Assembly: GCA_014763615.1 (NCBI GenBank)
Contig: JACXVB010000012.1
Span: 1 to 64,000 of the forward strand
Origin: Sphingobacteriales bacterium
Lineage (GTDB): Bacteria > Bacteroidota > Bacteroidia > Sphingobacteriales > Sphingobacteriaceae
Direction: 5' to 3'
Length of the DNA: 64,000 bases
The position numbers were made by a program, and so were the translations under genes. The notes under the pieces are model-generated. The model was not told the DNA's origin, searched no databases, and saw only the letters and a program-made list of their open reading frames with translations. This document shows, one piece after another, positions 17,804 to 27,066 of this stretch. The stretch's first letter is position 1, and every line of letters starts with the position of its first letter.

Positions 17804-19255
17804 ATGAAAAAGTTTTTTAAATATTCAGGAATTGTCCTACTCCTCTTCGTTGCATTTATCCTTTTCAGAACTTTGACATTCAAAAGCAGACAGATTAACG
17901 AGCCACAAACAGCTTTGCTTCAATTGGATGATTCTTGCGTGGTTCATTTGCAAAAAGCCATTCGGTTTAAAACTGTTTCTTATGATGACCCTAAATTGAT
18001 GGATAGTGCCGTATTTAAAGGTTTTCAAACTTTTTTGATACAAAGTTATCCTTTGGTTTTCAGCAAAATGCAGCTCGAAAAAGTCAATGATTTTGGCTTG
18101 ATTTTGCATTGGAAAGGAAAATCTACAACAGCAAAACCTATTGTTTTAATGGCGCATCAGGATGTGGTACCCATAGAAGAAGCTACTCGACAAAATTGGG
18201 ATGCAGACCCTTTTTCTGGAGCGATTAAAAATGGATTTATTTATGGCAGAGGCACCATTGATGATAAAGGAAGTTTAATTGCTTTGTTAGAAAGTGCCGA
18301 ATTACTACTTAAACAAGGGTTTATACCAAATACCGATATTTATTTTGTCTCGGGTTTTGATGAAGAAGTTTCTGGATTAAAAGGTGCAAAAGTAATGGCA
18401 AAACTTTTTGAAAATCGAAAAATTAAACCTGCCTTTGTTTTGGATGAAGGTGGTATCATCACTGAATATAAAGTACCCGGATTAAAGAAAACTGCGGCAG
18501 TGGTTGGCATCGCTGAAAAAGGTTATCAAACTTTACAGCTAAAAATCAATATTCCGGGAGGTCATTCCTCCATGCCCGAAAAAACCACAGCTATTGATGA
18601 AATGGCAAAAGCCATTGTAAAATTGCATGAGCATCCTTTTAAAGCAGAAATCACACCTATAGTTGCTAAATTCTTAGATTTTGTTGGTCCAGAAATGCCT
18701 TTTGTGAGCAAAATGGCGATGGCTAATCAATGGTTATTTAAACCTTTAATCTTGAGCTCTTATAGTAAATCTGCTGCTGGAAATGCCACTATCAGAACAA
18801 CTATTGCAGTAACCATTTTTAATGCAGGAATCAAAGAAAACCTCATTCCAGGAGAAGCCATCGCCACCGTAAATTTCAGAACGCAGCCAGGCGTAAATCA
18901 ACAAGAAGTGATTGCTCACGTTAGAAAAGCAATAGAAAATGATAGCATCCAAATCACCCCAATTGGAGATTGGAACGACCCCAAACAGGTGGCTAATGTA
19001 AATGATGAAACTTTTAAATACATCCAAAAAACCATCAGTGCTTTTCATCACCCAATTGTAGTTGCGCCTTATCTAGTTTTAGGTGCTACAGATGCTAGAT
19101 ATTTCGGCAATCTAACGTCCCAAGTTTTCAGGTTTACACCATTTACAGATCCCGAAGGTTTTCATGGCGTGAACGAGCGCATCAAAATCTCGGAATTTAA
19201 GAAGGGAATCAGTTTTTATTATGAGTTGATCAAAAATTATCAGCCGAAATCATGA
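17804..19255 (+). CDS. M20 family metallopeptidase (PM20D1 / carboxypeptidase-S type)
   Basis: A 483-residue zinc peptidase with an N-terminal membrane anchor or signal (about residues 6-24). The zinc ligands are recognisable: H in LMAHQDVVP (about 117), bridging D in GRGTIDDKGS (about 151), catalytic E with its neighbour in GFDEEVSG (about 185), D in LDEGG (about 213) and a late H. The dimerisation domain lies between GHSSMPEK (about 253) and residue 390. It likely cleaves N-acyl amino acids or small peptides at the envelope. It overlaps the next gene by 4 bases. Confidence 0.88.
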   Translation: MKKFFKYSGIVLLLFVAFILFRTLTFKSRQINEPQTALLQLDDSCVVHLQKAIRFKTVSYDDPKLMDSAVFKGFQTFLIQSYPLVFSKMQLEKVNDFGLILHWKGKSTTAKPIVLMAHQDVVPIEEATRQNWDADPFSGAIKNGFIYGRGTIDDKGSLIALLESAELLLKQGFIPNTDIYFVSGFDEEVSGLKGAKVMAKLFENRKIKPAFVLDEGGIITEYKVPGLKKTAAVVGIAEKGYQTLQLKINIPGGHSSMPEKTTAIDEMAKAIVKLHEHPFKAEITPIVAKFLDFVGPEMPFVSKMAMANQWLFKPLILSSYSKSAAGNATIRTTIAVTIFNAGIKENLIPGEAIATVNFRTQPGVNQQEVIAHVRKAIENDSIQITPIGDWNDPKQVANVNDETFKYIQKTISAFHHPIVVAPYLVLGATDARYFGNLTSQVFRFTPFTDPEGFHGVNERIKISEFKKGISFYYELIKNYQPKS

Positions 19256-19704
19256 TTACCTTGTTGAGAACGAATTCTAAAAATTCAGATTTTATTGAGT
19301 TAGTCAAACTACTAGATGCAGATTTAGCCATCAGAGATGGAGCAGAAGACCATGCTTTTTATGCTCAATTCAATAAAATAGACCTCATTCAACATGTCAT
19401 TGTAGCTTCTCAAAACGAATCTGCATTGGGTTGCGGTGCCTTTAAATTTTTTGATGCAGATACCGCTGAAATAAAACGCATGTATGTAAAACCAGAGCAC
19501 AGAGGCAAAGGCATTGCATTCCAAGTTTTAGTTGCATTAGAATTTTGGGCAAAAGAAGTGGGTTTTAAAAAATGTATTTTAGAAACCGGCTATCAACAAC
19601 CAGAGGCTATTGCCTTGTACAAAAAATCAGGTTATCAGATCATCCCTAATTATGGGCAATATGCTGGAGTAGAAAATAGTGTTTGTTTTGCCAAGTTAAT
19701 CTAA
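19252..19704 (+). CDS. GNAT family N-acetyltransferase
   Basis: A 150-residue single-domain acetyltransferase. The acetyl-CoA pyrophosphate-binding motif is RGKGIAFQVL (about residues 84-93), preceded by the beta-4 strand IKRMYVKPEH. The C-terminal part has the usual QPEAIALYKKSGYQ. The substrate is not readable. Its ATG overlaps the stop of the M20 peptidase gene (ATGA), so the two are translationally coupled. It converges with the next gene with a 4-base overlap. Confidence 0.9.
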   Translation: MITLLRTNSKNSDFIELVKLLDADLAIRDGAEDHAFYAQFNKIDLIQHVIVASQNESALGCGAFKFFDADTAEIKRMYVKPEHRGKGIAFQVLVALEFWAKEVGFKKCILETGYQQPEAIALYKKSGYQIIPNYGQYAGVENSVCFAKLI

Positions 19705-20552
19705 ATCCTCTTCCAATAAATTGAAGCAAATTTTCCTTCACTAATGGTATAATAGCTTTCTCCATCATGGCAAAAACCTATGGCTTCACCTTGAGGTTCG
19801 GGCTTATAGGGAAGCTCTTTAAATGCGCCTTTTAAACATTGCGGAATAGTATCATCGGGTTTCCTATCCCAATAAAAAACAAACATGTAAGACTTTACTA
19901 ATACCCTTTTTCCATCTCTTGAAATATCGCCAGCAGTAATCCATTTAGGTCCAAAAGGACCAGGAAAAAACAACTTTTCTTCTTTTTTCAGGATATTAAT
20001 TTTACCAACCGGACTATTTAAAGGTGCAGAATAAACACCCACACTATCTTCTCTTTTTGAAATGATATAGATTTTCTGATCATGCTCATCAACCATCAAA
20101 CACTCTGCATCTCTAGGTCCATCGGGATATCTAAATTTTAACTCCTCTACTCCTTTAACAGGAATTTCATCCAGACTTTTTGTAGTTGGATCGGGTTCAT
20201 CGAATCTATAAATGCTGATATGATCTCGCTTTGCTTTGTTATCTCCAATATCGCCAACAAATAGTTGAGGGGTTGCATTTTTTGGCGCATACAAAGCAAT
20301 ATCCTCACAATCAACCACCTTCGCATTGTAATTAAAAACAGCCTGTGTTTTTCCGCTATTATTAATTAGAAAAATGCGACTAAAATCTCCACTGTCATTA
20401 TGTAACCACAATAAGTTATCATTTTTAGAAGAAACAGCTAAGCCAGAACATTCGTCAATCCTATCGTCTCTCAGTTTTTGAGCAAATAGTTGTCCGCTTT
20501 CAAAAACAATAAAAATAGCTAGTAAAAACTTTATCCTATTTAATTTCAGCAT
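19701..20552 (-). CDS. secreted beta-propeller-like protein of unknown function
   Basis: A 283-residue exported protein with a signal peptide ending near residue 24 (QLFAQ). Repeating short strands with Asp-rich turns, such as LWLHNDSGDFSRIFLI, DCEDIALY, LFVGDIGDNKAKRDH and GPRDAECLMVD, suggest a beta-propeller. I do not recognise a characterised family. It begins inside the 3' end of the dCMP deaminase gene (17-base overlap). Confidence 0.7.
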   Translation of the reverse strand: MLKLNRIKFLLAIFIVFESGQLFAQKLRDDRIDECSGLAVSSKNDNLLWLHNDSGDFSRIFLINNSGKTQAVFNYNAKVVDCEDIALYAPKNATPQLFVGDIGDNKAKRDHISIYRFDEPDPTTKSLDEIPVKGVEELKFRYPDGPRDAECLMVDEHDQKIYIISKREDSVGVYSAPLNSPVGKINILKKEEKLFFPGPFGPKWITAGDISRDGKRVLVKSYMFVFYWDRKPDDTIPQCLKGAFKELPYKPEPQGEAIGFCHDGESYYTISEGKFASIYWKRI

Positions 20553-21006
20553 GATGTTCTTTCAATTTCTCACAGTTTACACCAAATTTATTCAAAAAAT
20601 CAACTCCTTCATCATTGGCTAAACCTTTATAAGCTGCGTAAGAATCTTTAAAAAAAACTTCCTTTATACCCGAAGATAAAATTAACCTTGCACAAGCAAT
20701 GCAAGGAGAGAGCGTAGTATATAAAGTAGATCCTTGTATCTGAGTTCCATTTTTCACAGCGTATAAAATCGCGTTTTCTTCTGCATGTAACGCTAAAGAA
20801 CAGCTATTTCTAGAATCTCTAGGGCACCCTTCATGAGGCCATTCTTCATCACAATTATGCGTGTTGGCTGGCGGACCATTATATCCGATAGAAATGATGC
20901 GGGTATCTTTGGTAAGAACAGCCCCGACCTGGTTTTTAACGCAATGCGAACGTTGAGCCAGATCGGAAGCCAGATTCATGAAAATTTCATTGAATGTTAA
21001 TTTCAT
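20536..21006 (-). CDS. comEB: dCMP deaminase (ComEB-like)
   Basis: A 156-residue cytosolic zinc deaminase making dUMP from dCMP for thymidylate synthesis. The zinc site is H74-A-E76 (HAEENAIL) with P-C102-I-A-C105 (LSPCIACA). A second Cys/His cluster at residues 50-69 (HNCDEEWPHEGCPRD) is typical of allosteric dCMP deaminases. It sits one base after the MFS gene and overlaps the secreted-protein gene behind it. The link to a sugar transporter looks accidental. Confidence 0.9.
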   Translation of the reverse strand: MKLTFNEIFMNLASDLAQRSHCVKNQVGAVLTKDTRIISIGYNGPPANTHNCDEEWPHEGCPRDSRNSCSLALHAEENAILYAVKNGTQIQGSTLYTTLSPCIACARLILSSGIKEVFFKDSYAAYKGLANDEGVDFLNKFGVNCEKLKEHHAEIK

Positions 21007-21007
21007 T

Positions 21008-22435
21008 TTAATGGCCAGAGACTACTTTTTTATCGAAATCAATTCCTTGTTTTTTCAAAATTCCGCTAACTCTCCAAGCGTAAAAAGCCAGATAAGAAAA
21101 ACATAAGACCCCCACAATATAACTGTATTGAATGCCTGTATATTCTGAAAGATAACCTTGAGACCAACTGATGATCCCTCCACCCATGATCATCATGATT
21201 AAAAAACTACTCCCCTGACTAGTATTCTTGCCTAAACCACTTACTGCTAAAGTAAAGATACATGGCCATAGGGTACTACAAAATAAACCTACGCTGGTAA
21301 AAGCGTAAACACTTACCATACCGCTGGTAAACATTCCTGTAAATAAAGCTACAATACCTAAAACAGAGAAAATTAACAACATTCTGGCAGGATTTCCTTT
21401 ACTCATCATATCAGCTAAAATCAAAACCAGAATAACCAATCCGTAAACATAAAATGGAGTTAAATTATGTTTAGCAATTGCATTTACTAATAAAAAAACA
21501 CCAAAAGCTAAGTATGGTGCTACGAATCTTAGTAATTTTTGCGTCGAAATATTATCCGTAAAAGCCTCAACCGCACCTGTCCATCGTCCAATCATTAAAC
21601 TAGCCCAATATAAAGAAATGTAGGGTGCTATTTCTTTGATTTGAAAACCTAAATCCTTCTCCATATAAGCTGGTAAATTACTTGCAGTAGAGACTTCAAC
21701 TCCTACATAAACAAATATACCAATCATTCCCATTAGCAATTGTGGGTATTTAAGAGCCGATCCTTTTAAATTTTCATCTACTTTTGCTTCCACCAAACTA
21801 GGTTTATCTGGTAAAGAGGATAACTTTAATAAAATTGCAACCAATAAAAATACTGCTCCTAAAACTAAGTATGGAATTTTAACTGTCTCAATGCTGATAT
21901 CAGAACTCACGTTTGTACTCGATCCAAAAATTGCAAAACTCACAATTAATGGACCAATGGTTGTTCCAAAATTGTTCACCCCTCCGGCCAAGGTTAATCT
22001 TTGGGAACCTGTTTTAATGGGCCCCAGAGCTATGGCTAAGGGATTGGCTACTGTTTGCTGTAAAGAAAACCCTAAAGCAACAACAAATAAACCCGTTAGC
22101 ATCAATGGAAATGAGCGTAGGTTTGCCGCAGGATAAAATAATAAAGTACCTAATGCTGAGATGAATAAACCCAAAGCTAGGCCATTTTTATACCCGATGG
22201 TGTTGATCAAATCTTTTTTCATTAAAACACATATCCCGTTGTAAATAATAGAACCTACGGTGTAGGCTATATAAAATGCTAGAGAGACCCACTGACTTTG
22301 ACTTTGTGTTAAATCAAAAGCTTTTTTAAATACAGGAATTAAAATATCGTTACTAGCAGCTACAAAGCCCCAAAAAAAGAATACACTGGCCAGAGGGACA
22401 AATTGTGCCCAGTTTGTTTTTTCGTTTTGATTCAT
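21008..22435 (-). CDS. MFS sugar transporter, FucP/GlcP-type (glucose/galactose family)
   Basis: A 475-residue inner-membrane transporter with about 12 helices. The family signature of fucose/glucose-galactose proton symporters is present: FFWGFVAASNDIL near residue 20, VALGFSLQQTVANPLAIALG (about 118-137) and LTLAGGVNNFGTTIGPL (about 147-163). It likely imports a hexose or 6-deoxyhexose. It is first in a three-gene run with comEB and the secreted protein, preceded by 175 bases without genes. Confidence 0.9.
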   Translation of the reverse strand: MNQNEKTNWAQFVPLASVFFFWGFVAASNDILIPVFKKAFDLTQSQSQWVSLAFYIAYTVGSIIYNGICVLMKKDLINTIGYKNGLALGLFISALGTLLFYPAANLRSFPLMLTGLFVVALGFSLQQTVANPLAIALGPIKTGSQRLTLAGGVNNFGTTIGPLIVSFAIFGSSTNVSSDISIETVKIPYLVLGAVFLLVAILLKLSSLPDKPSLVEAKVDENLKGSALKYPQLLMGMIGIFVYVGVEVSTASNLPAYMEKDLGFQIKEIAPYISLYWASLMIGRWTGAVEAFTDNISTQKLLRFVAPYLAFGVFLLVNAIAKHNLTPFYVYGLVILVLILADMMSKGNPARMLLIFSVLGIVALFTGMFTSGMVSVYAFTSVGLFCSTLWPCIFTLAVSGLGKNTSQGSSFLIMMIMGGGIISWSQGYLSEYTGIQYSYIVGVLCFSYLAFYAWRVSGILKKQGIDFDKKVVSGH

Positions 22436-22610
22436 CTTATTAAATAGCTTAATTTAAGTTTTTGAGTGTTGATGATATGGTCTTCAAATAAAGCATTTTT
22501 TTTTATATTAATAATAAATAATTGTGGAGTAATTTAAATTAATAAAATAGGGATTTCTTTTTGAAAATCGCATATTCGCAACTCAGGGTAACCAATAGCA
22601 CAAACATTAC

Positions 22611-23240
22611 ATGTTAGAACTTATCGTTTCAGGAGTTGGTTTAGGAATTGTATTGTCATTCTTAACAGGTCCTGTATTTTTTGCATTAATTAAAACGAGT
22701 ATAGAAAAAGGATTTTATGCAGGTTTGGCACTTGCTTTTGGTGTAGTAATAAGTGATCTCATTTACATGAGTATCACTTTATTTGGAACATCCCTTTTAA
22801 GTTTTGAAAGTACTTATCGTATCCCGATTGGTGTTGTAGGAAGTATTGTCTTACTGAGCATAGGATTATATTATCTTTTGAAGAAGGTAAAAATCACTTA
22901 TGATGAAGAACCCTCTAGGATTAGACATGCAGGCTATTTTTTTAAAGGATTTTTCATGTGCATTTTTAATCCTTTTATCCTATTGTATTGGGTAAGTGTA
23001 ACCAGTGGGGTATATTCTGTTTATGGAGATTTAACCTCACATCAATTGATTCCGTTTTTTGGCGCAATACTTTTTACCTTATTCGGGATGGATACTTTAA
23101 AAGCCTATTTCGCACATAAATTACGTTACAAGATTAAAGAAAAGAGCATCCAAAATTTAAATAGAATTGCCGGTGTGTTGATTATTATCTTCGCTTTAAA
23201 GCTGATTTATAACCTCATTTTTGCGCATACGCTGATTTAA
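22611..23240 (+). CDS. LysE family translocator
   Basis: A 209-residue protein with about six membrane helices and the LysE/RhtB layout. An N-terminal helix carries GPVFFALIKTSIEKGFYAGLA... (the family G-P-x(4,5)-(K/R)-x-(G) motif), followed by AFGVVISDL. Members export amino acids or related small molecules; the substrate is unknown. Monocistronic, with no convincing hairpin downstream. Confidence 0.88.
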   Translation: MLELIVSGVGLGIVLSFLTGPVFFALIKTSIEKGFYAGLALAFGVVISDLIYMSITLFGTSLLSFESTYRIPIGVVGSIVLLSIGLYYLLKKVKITYDEEPSRIRHAGYFFKGFFMCIFNPFILLYWVSVTSGVYSVYGDLTSHQLIPFFGAILFTLFGMDTLKAYFAHKLRYKIKEKSIQNLNRIAGVLIIIFALKLIYNLIFAHTLI

Positions 23241-23320
23241 CCTGCGTTTACAAATAATTTAAATTACATTATTCTAGGTCTGATACTGAGAACTGGAAAC
23301 TCTAAACTGAACACCGAAAC

Positions 23321-25225
23321 CTACAAGTAAGCTCTAGAGTTTTTACCTTCCATCCAATTCATAAAAGCTCTATTCACTACCTTATTCCCTCCAGGCGTTG
23401 GATAATCTCCAGAAAAATACCAATCTCCTAAATGGTTAGGGCAAGCTTCATGCAACGCTTCTAAAGATTGATAAATCACTTCTACTTTAGCACTAATCTC
23501 TTTTGGCGTGATGATCTCCGCAATTTTAGCTGATATCTCATCCGGAGTAAAAGGAGCGTAAATTTCTTTTACATGATTAACCACTTCTTCTTTCGGTAAA
23601 TCGGCATGAGCCAGGCATTTCCTGTAAACATCCGCAACCACACTTTCCATTCCTCGCTCTTTTAATAATTGGATAGCGGCTTCAAAAGCCACAAAATCTC
23701 CCATGCGGCTCATATCAATACCATAACAATCTGGATAGCGAATTTGAGGTGCTGAGGAAACAATAATGATTTTTACAGGACCTAAACGATCAAATATTCT
23801 AAGGATGCTTTGCTTTAAAGTAGTTCCACGAACGATGGAATCATCCATCGCTACCAAAGTATCTACATCTCTTTTAATCAAACCATAAGTGGTATCGTAA
23901 ACATGTGCCACCATATCACTCCTTTCGGCATCCTGCGTGATAAAAGTTCTCATCTTCACATCCTTAATGGCTAATTTCTCCACTCTAGGTGTGATTTTTA
24001 AGATACGATCTAACTCTTCATCTGTTAAATTATCCCGACTGTGAATCAAAGCATCTCTTTGTTTTTGCTTGGTGTAAGCATGTAAGCCTTCTACCAAACC
24101 ATAAAAAGAAACTTCTGCGGTATTTGGGATATAAGAGAAAACGGTATGCTCCAAATCATGATTTACACGGTCTAAAATGCGAGGACAAAGCAATTGTCCT
24201 AATTTTTTTCGCTCTCTATAAATGTCTGCATCACTTCCTCTTGAGAAATAAATCCGCTCGAAAGAGCAAGCCTTTTTCTCGGCAGGTTCTCTATAAATTT
24301 CATCAGTAATGGTGCCATCTCGCTTAATAATCATGGCATGTCCGGGCTCAATTTCTTTTACCTGACCAATTTTGATATTTAATGCAGTTTGCAAAGCCGG
24401 ACGCTCAGAAGCAGCTACAAAAATCTCATCATCGTAATAATAATACGCAGGACGAATGCCAGCGGGATCTCTCATGACAAAAGCATCTCCATGACCAAAA
24501 ATACCAGCGATGGTGTAGCCGCCATCCCACGTTTTCGCAGATTTCTTCAATATCCTATTCACGTTTAAATGGTTAGCAATTAATTGAGAAATTTCTGCAT
24601 TGTCATATCCTTCACGTTTAAATTGATCAAACAAATATTGATTTTCATCATCTAAAAAATGACCAATTTTTTCGAGTACAGTAACGGTGTCTGCTCTTTC
24701 TTTGGGATGTTGCCCCAAATCATACAATTGTTGCAAAAGCTCATCAACATTCGTCATGTTGAAGTTACCTGCTATCACCAAGTTACGCGTCATCCAATTA
24801 TTCTGACGTAAAAAAGGGTGGCAAGCTTCTATACTATTTTTACCATGAGTACCGTAACGCAAATGGCCCAACAATACTTCTCCAGTAAAACTGATGTTTT
24901 CTTTCAACCACTCAGCATCGCTCAACAATTCTGGATTTTCCTTTTCTACCGTCGCAAATTTCTTCATCACATAAGAAAAAATATCTTGAACGGCATTTTT
25001 TTCCATAGAGCGGTGACGACTGATGTATCGATTTCCAGGCTTAACATTCAGCTTAATGGTGGCAATACCTGCACCGTCTTGTCCACGGTTATGTTGCTTT
25101 TCCATCAATAAATACAGCTTATTCAAGCCATAAAGCGAAGTGCCGTATTTTTCTTGATAATAGGAAAGAGGTTTTAGGAGTCTGATGAATGCAATACCGC
25201 ATTCGTGTTTGATTTGGTCGCTCAT
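23321..25225 (-). CDS. purF: amidophosphoribosyltransferase (PurF family, long Bacteroidota form)
   Basis: First committed step of purine synthesis: PRPP plus glutamine to phosphoribosylamine. The 634 residues are longer than E. coli PurF (505). The glutaminase nucleophile is Cys9, after a short propeptide (MSDQIKHEC), with NRGQDGAGIA near residue 47. The PRPP-binding loop reads LVAMDDSIVRGTTLKQSI (about residues 457-474). The length and the inserted segments are usual in this phylum, where a second, shorter paralogue may exist; which one carries the main flux cannot be told here. Confidence 0.88.
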   Translation of the reverse strand: MSDQIKHECGIAFIRLLKPLSYYQEKYGTSLYGLNKLYLLMEKQHNRGQDGAGIATIKLNVKPGNRYISRHRSMEKNAVQDIFSYVMKKFATVEKENPELLSDAEWLKENISFTGEVLLGHLRYGTHGKNSIEACHPFLRQNNWMTRNLVIAGNFNMTNVDELLQQLYDLGQHPKERADTVTVLEKIGHFLDDENQYLFDQFKREGYDNAEISQLIANHLNVNRILKKSAKTWDGGYTIAGIFGHGDAFVMRDPAGIRPAYYYYDDEIFVAASERPALQTALNIKIGQVKEIEPGHAMIIKRDGTITDEIYREPAEKKACSFERIYFSRGSDADIYRERKKLGQLLCPRILDRVNHDLEHTVFSYIPNTAEVSFYGLVEGLHAYTKQKQRDALIHSRDNLTDEELDRILKITPRVEKLAIKDVKMRTFITQDAERSDMVAHVYDTTYGLIKRDVDTLVAMDDSIVRGTTLKQSILRIFDRLGPVKIIIVSSAPQIRYPDCYGIDMSRMGDFVAFEAAIQLLKERGMESVVADVYRKCLAHADLPKEEVVNHVKEIYAPFTPDEISAKIAEIITPKEISAKVEVIYQSLEALHEACPNHLGDWYFSGDYPTPGGNKVVNRAFMNWMEGKNSRAYL

Positions 25226-25629
25226 TATTGTTTCTTAATGAAGCTCACAAAATTAAAACTTTATTAGGTTTTGGGAAATTAAAAGCGTCATCAACATCAC
25301 ATTTCTTTGCACAAAAATTGATAGGAAGTTTTTTGATTAATTTATTGATTTTCTAATCGATTTTTTAAGAAGTTTAATTCAGCTTGAAGATGAAGTAGCT
25401 TTTTCTAGATTCTGTAATTACTTGTAGAAATTAGATTTACAAAAAGACAATTTTATCACGCTTTATCCAGAAAATAAGAGTGTAAAAAATTAGAGTGCGT
25501 TACTTAAGTAGATAAAAAGCCCGCTTTGATTATGAATTAGTTGGTTATATTAGAATTATGAACTGATAATTGAAAAATATTCACAAATAGTTCTAATTTT
25601 AAGCTGTTTAAATTAACCAAACTCAACGC
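25226..25629. other. 404-base gene-free divergent intergenic region
   Basis: Lies between the divergent purF and FkbM genes. Very AT-rich. I find no open frame of note, no strong hairpin and no repeat. TAATTTTG at 25248-25255 (minus strand), 23 bases before the purF ATG, is a possible -7 element without a clear -33 partner. No purine riboswitch-like core was recognised. Confidence 0.5.
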
Positions 25630-26451
25630 ATGCTTGTCAATTCTTGGAAATTAAATTGGGTTTTGAGCATTGTCAAAAACAAAGCTTTTATAGAAAAAAA
25701 TAAGCAGGTGCTTTCTAATCCGAGAACATTTTGGTTCATCCTTTTTTTAAAGCTTATCCCATTTTTAAAATCTGTTCCAATAAATCTTCATTTTAAATCA
25801 GGAGGTAAAATTAAAATTGTTGATTTTATGTCTCTTTTTATCTATACAGAGATCTTTATTGATGAGTGTTATGATTTATCATTCAATGATGAAAAAACAT
25901 TAAATATTATTGATATCGGCTCAAACACCGGAATGTTCATCCTTAGAATGAAACAATGTTATCCCAACAGTTTCATCACAGGATATGAGCCTATGCCATT
26001 TGTTTTTAAGCAGTTATCGGATAATCTAAATAACAATAGCATTCAAGATTGTAAAGTTTTTCAGAAAGGTGTTGGAGGTAAAAATAGAATGGAAAAATTA
26101 TACATCCATCCTACCAATATTGGTGGGAACAGTTTCTTTAAAGACATGACCAAAAACTCAAGTTTTATAGAGATTGAAGTGATTGATATTCATGAAATGT
26201 TGGCTAATTTAGGGGATGCAGATTGTGATTTAATCAAATTAGATTGCGAAGGGGCAGAGTACGAAATTCTTAAAAGTTTAACCCCAGAAACTGCTGCAAA
26301 AATCAAGAGAATAATTTACGAGCCTACCCCATCCATTTACAATCCATCAGAATTGAATGATTACTTGGCTTCTTTAGGTTATCATTTTGAAGAACCTACC
26401 AAACATGGTTTATATGTAGGATTGTATCAAGATGTGGCAGCTACTGCCTAA
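25630..26451 (+). CDS. FkbM family methyltransferase
   Basis: A 273-residue SAM-dependent methyltransferase. Motif I is NIIDIGSNTGMFIL (about residues 96-109), followed by GYEPMPFVFKQL. The family motif DLIKLDCEGAEYEIL (about 200-214) is clear. FkbM-type enzymes O-methylate sugars or small molecules, often for surface polysaccharide. The first 80 residues are poorly conserved-looking and partly hydrophobic. No glycan cluster surrounds it. Confidence 0.85.
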   Translation: MLVNSWKLNWVLSIVKNKAFIEKNKQVLSNPRTFWFILFLKLIPFLKSVPINLHFKSGGKIKIVDFMSLFIYTEIFIDECYDLSFNDEKTLNIIDIGSNTGMFILRMKQCYPNSFITGYEPMPFVFKQLSDNLNNNSIQDCKVFQKGVGGKNRMEKLYIHPTNIGGNSFFKDMTKNSSFIEIEVIDIHEMLANLGDADCDLIKLDCEGAEYEILKSLTPETAAKIKRIIYEPTPSIYNPSELNDYLASLGYHFEEPTKHGLYVGLYQDVAATA

Positions 26452-26473
26452 TATTTTTTTTTAGTCTGAACGT

Positions 26474-26509
26474 AAAAAAGCCAAGAAAAAGTATTTCTTG
26501 GCTTTTTTT
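26474..26509. terminator. intrinsic terminator between FkbM gene and lipoprotein gene
   Basis: A long stem (AAAAAAGCCAAGAAA paired with TTTCTTGGCTTTTTT) with T-runs on both strands. It serves the two convergent genes. Confidence 0.85.
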
Positions 26510-26540
26510 GTGTTCAAATCTTCCACTCAAAAAGTAAATT

Positions 26541-26996
26541 CTATTTACAGTCTGTTTGTTTAAAAACAAATCCTTTAGTAAAATCAATCGGTGCTTTTTT
26601 ATCAAAAGAAGTACGACCTAAATAAGTAATAATCGTTCCGTAACCCTGATAAAAGGTGCTATCTTCTTTTAAAAACACCAATGGATTTTTAAAATTAGTT
26701 CCATTGATTTTGTAGCTGTAATCCACAAATAACGTATCTCCATGATAACTCCCTTCAATCGTTCCGTTATTATTTTGCTTCTCTTTAAAATTAAAGCTCA
26801 ACTCTCCCATCACCTTGTCTTTTACAGAACCCACGCTTAGATGTGCGGTATCAGCACCATCAATGGCTTGGTAACATTTCATGTTTGCTGGTTTAACCTC
26901 AGCCTGTTGTTGATTGGCTGTTTTAGTAGTGTTACCGCAACTAGAAAGCAATGCAAAAGCTGAAATAATGACTGGGAATGCTAATAAATTTTTCAT
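26541..26996 (-). CDS. small lipoprotein of unknown function
   Basis: A 151-residue lipoprotein: signal peptide with lipobox LLSSC (Cys20), Gln/Asn-rich spacer, then a compact beta-rich domain. That domain has CYQAIDGADTAHLSV near the start and a Cys close to the end (QTDCK), which may form a disulfide. It resembles the many small Bacteroidota lipoproteins with MliC- or NlpE-like barrels, but I cannot assign a family. It is separated from nuoN by 70 bases. Confidence 0.7.
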   Translation of the reverse strand: MKNLLAFPVIISAFALLSSCGNTTKTANQQQAEVKPANMKCYQAIDGADTAHLSVGSVKDKVMGELSFNFKEKQNNNGTIEGSYHGDTLFVDYSYKINGTNFKNPLVFLKEDSTFYQGYGTIITYLGRTSFDKKAPIDFTKGFVFKQTDCK

Positions 26997-27066
26997 GTTT
27001 TAATATTGAGGTGAATCTATTTATTCTTTAAAATTAGCACTTTTAAAAGATTATACTTTAAAACAT

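Noticed and set aside
25226-25629. Purine riboswitch upstream of purF
   Set aside because: No conserved three-way-junction core or terminator-like helix could be traced on the minus strand.
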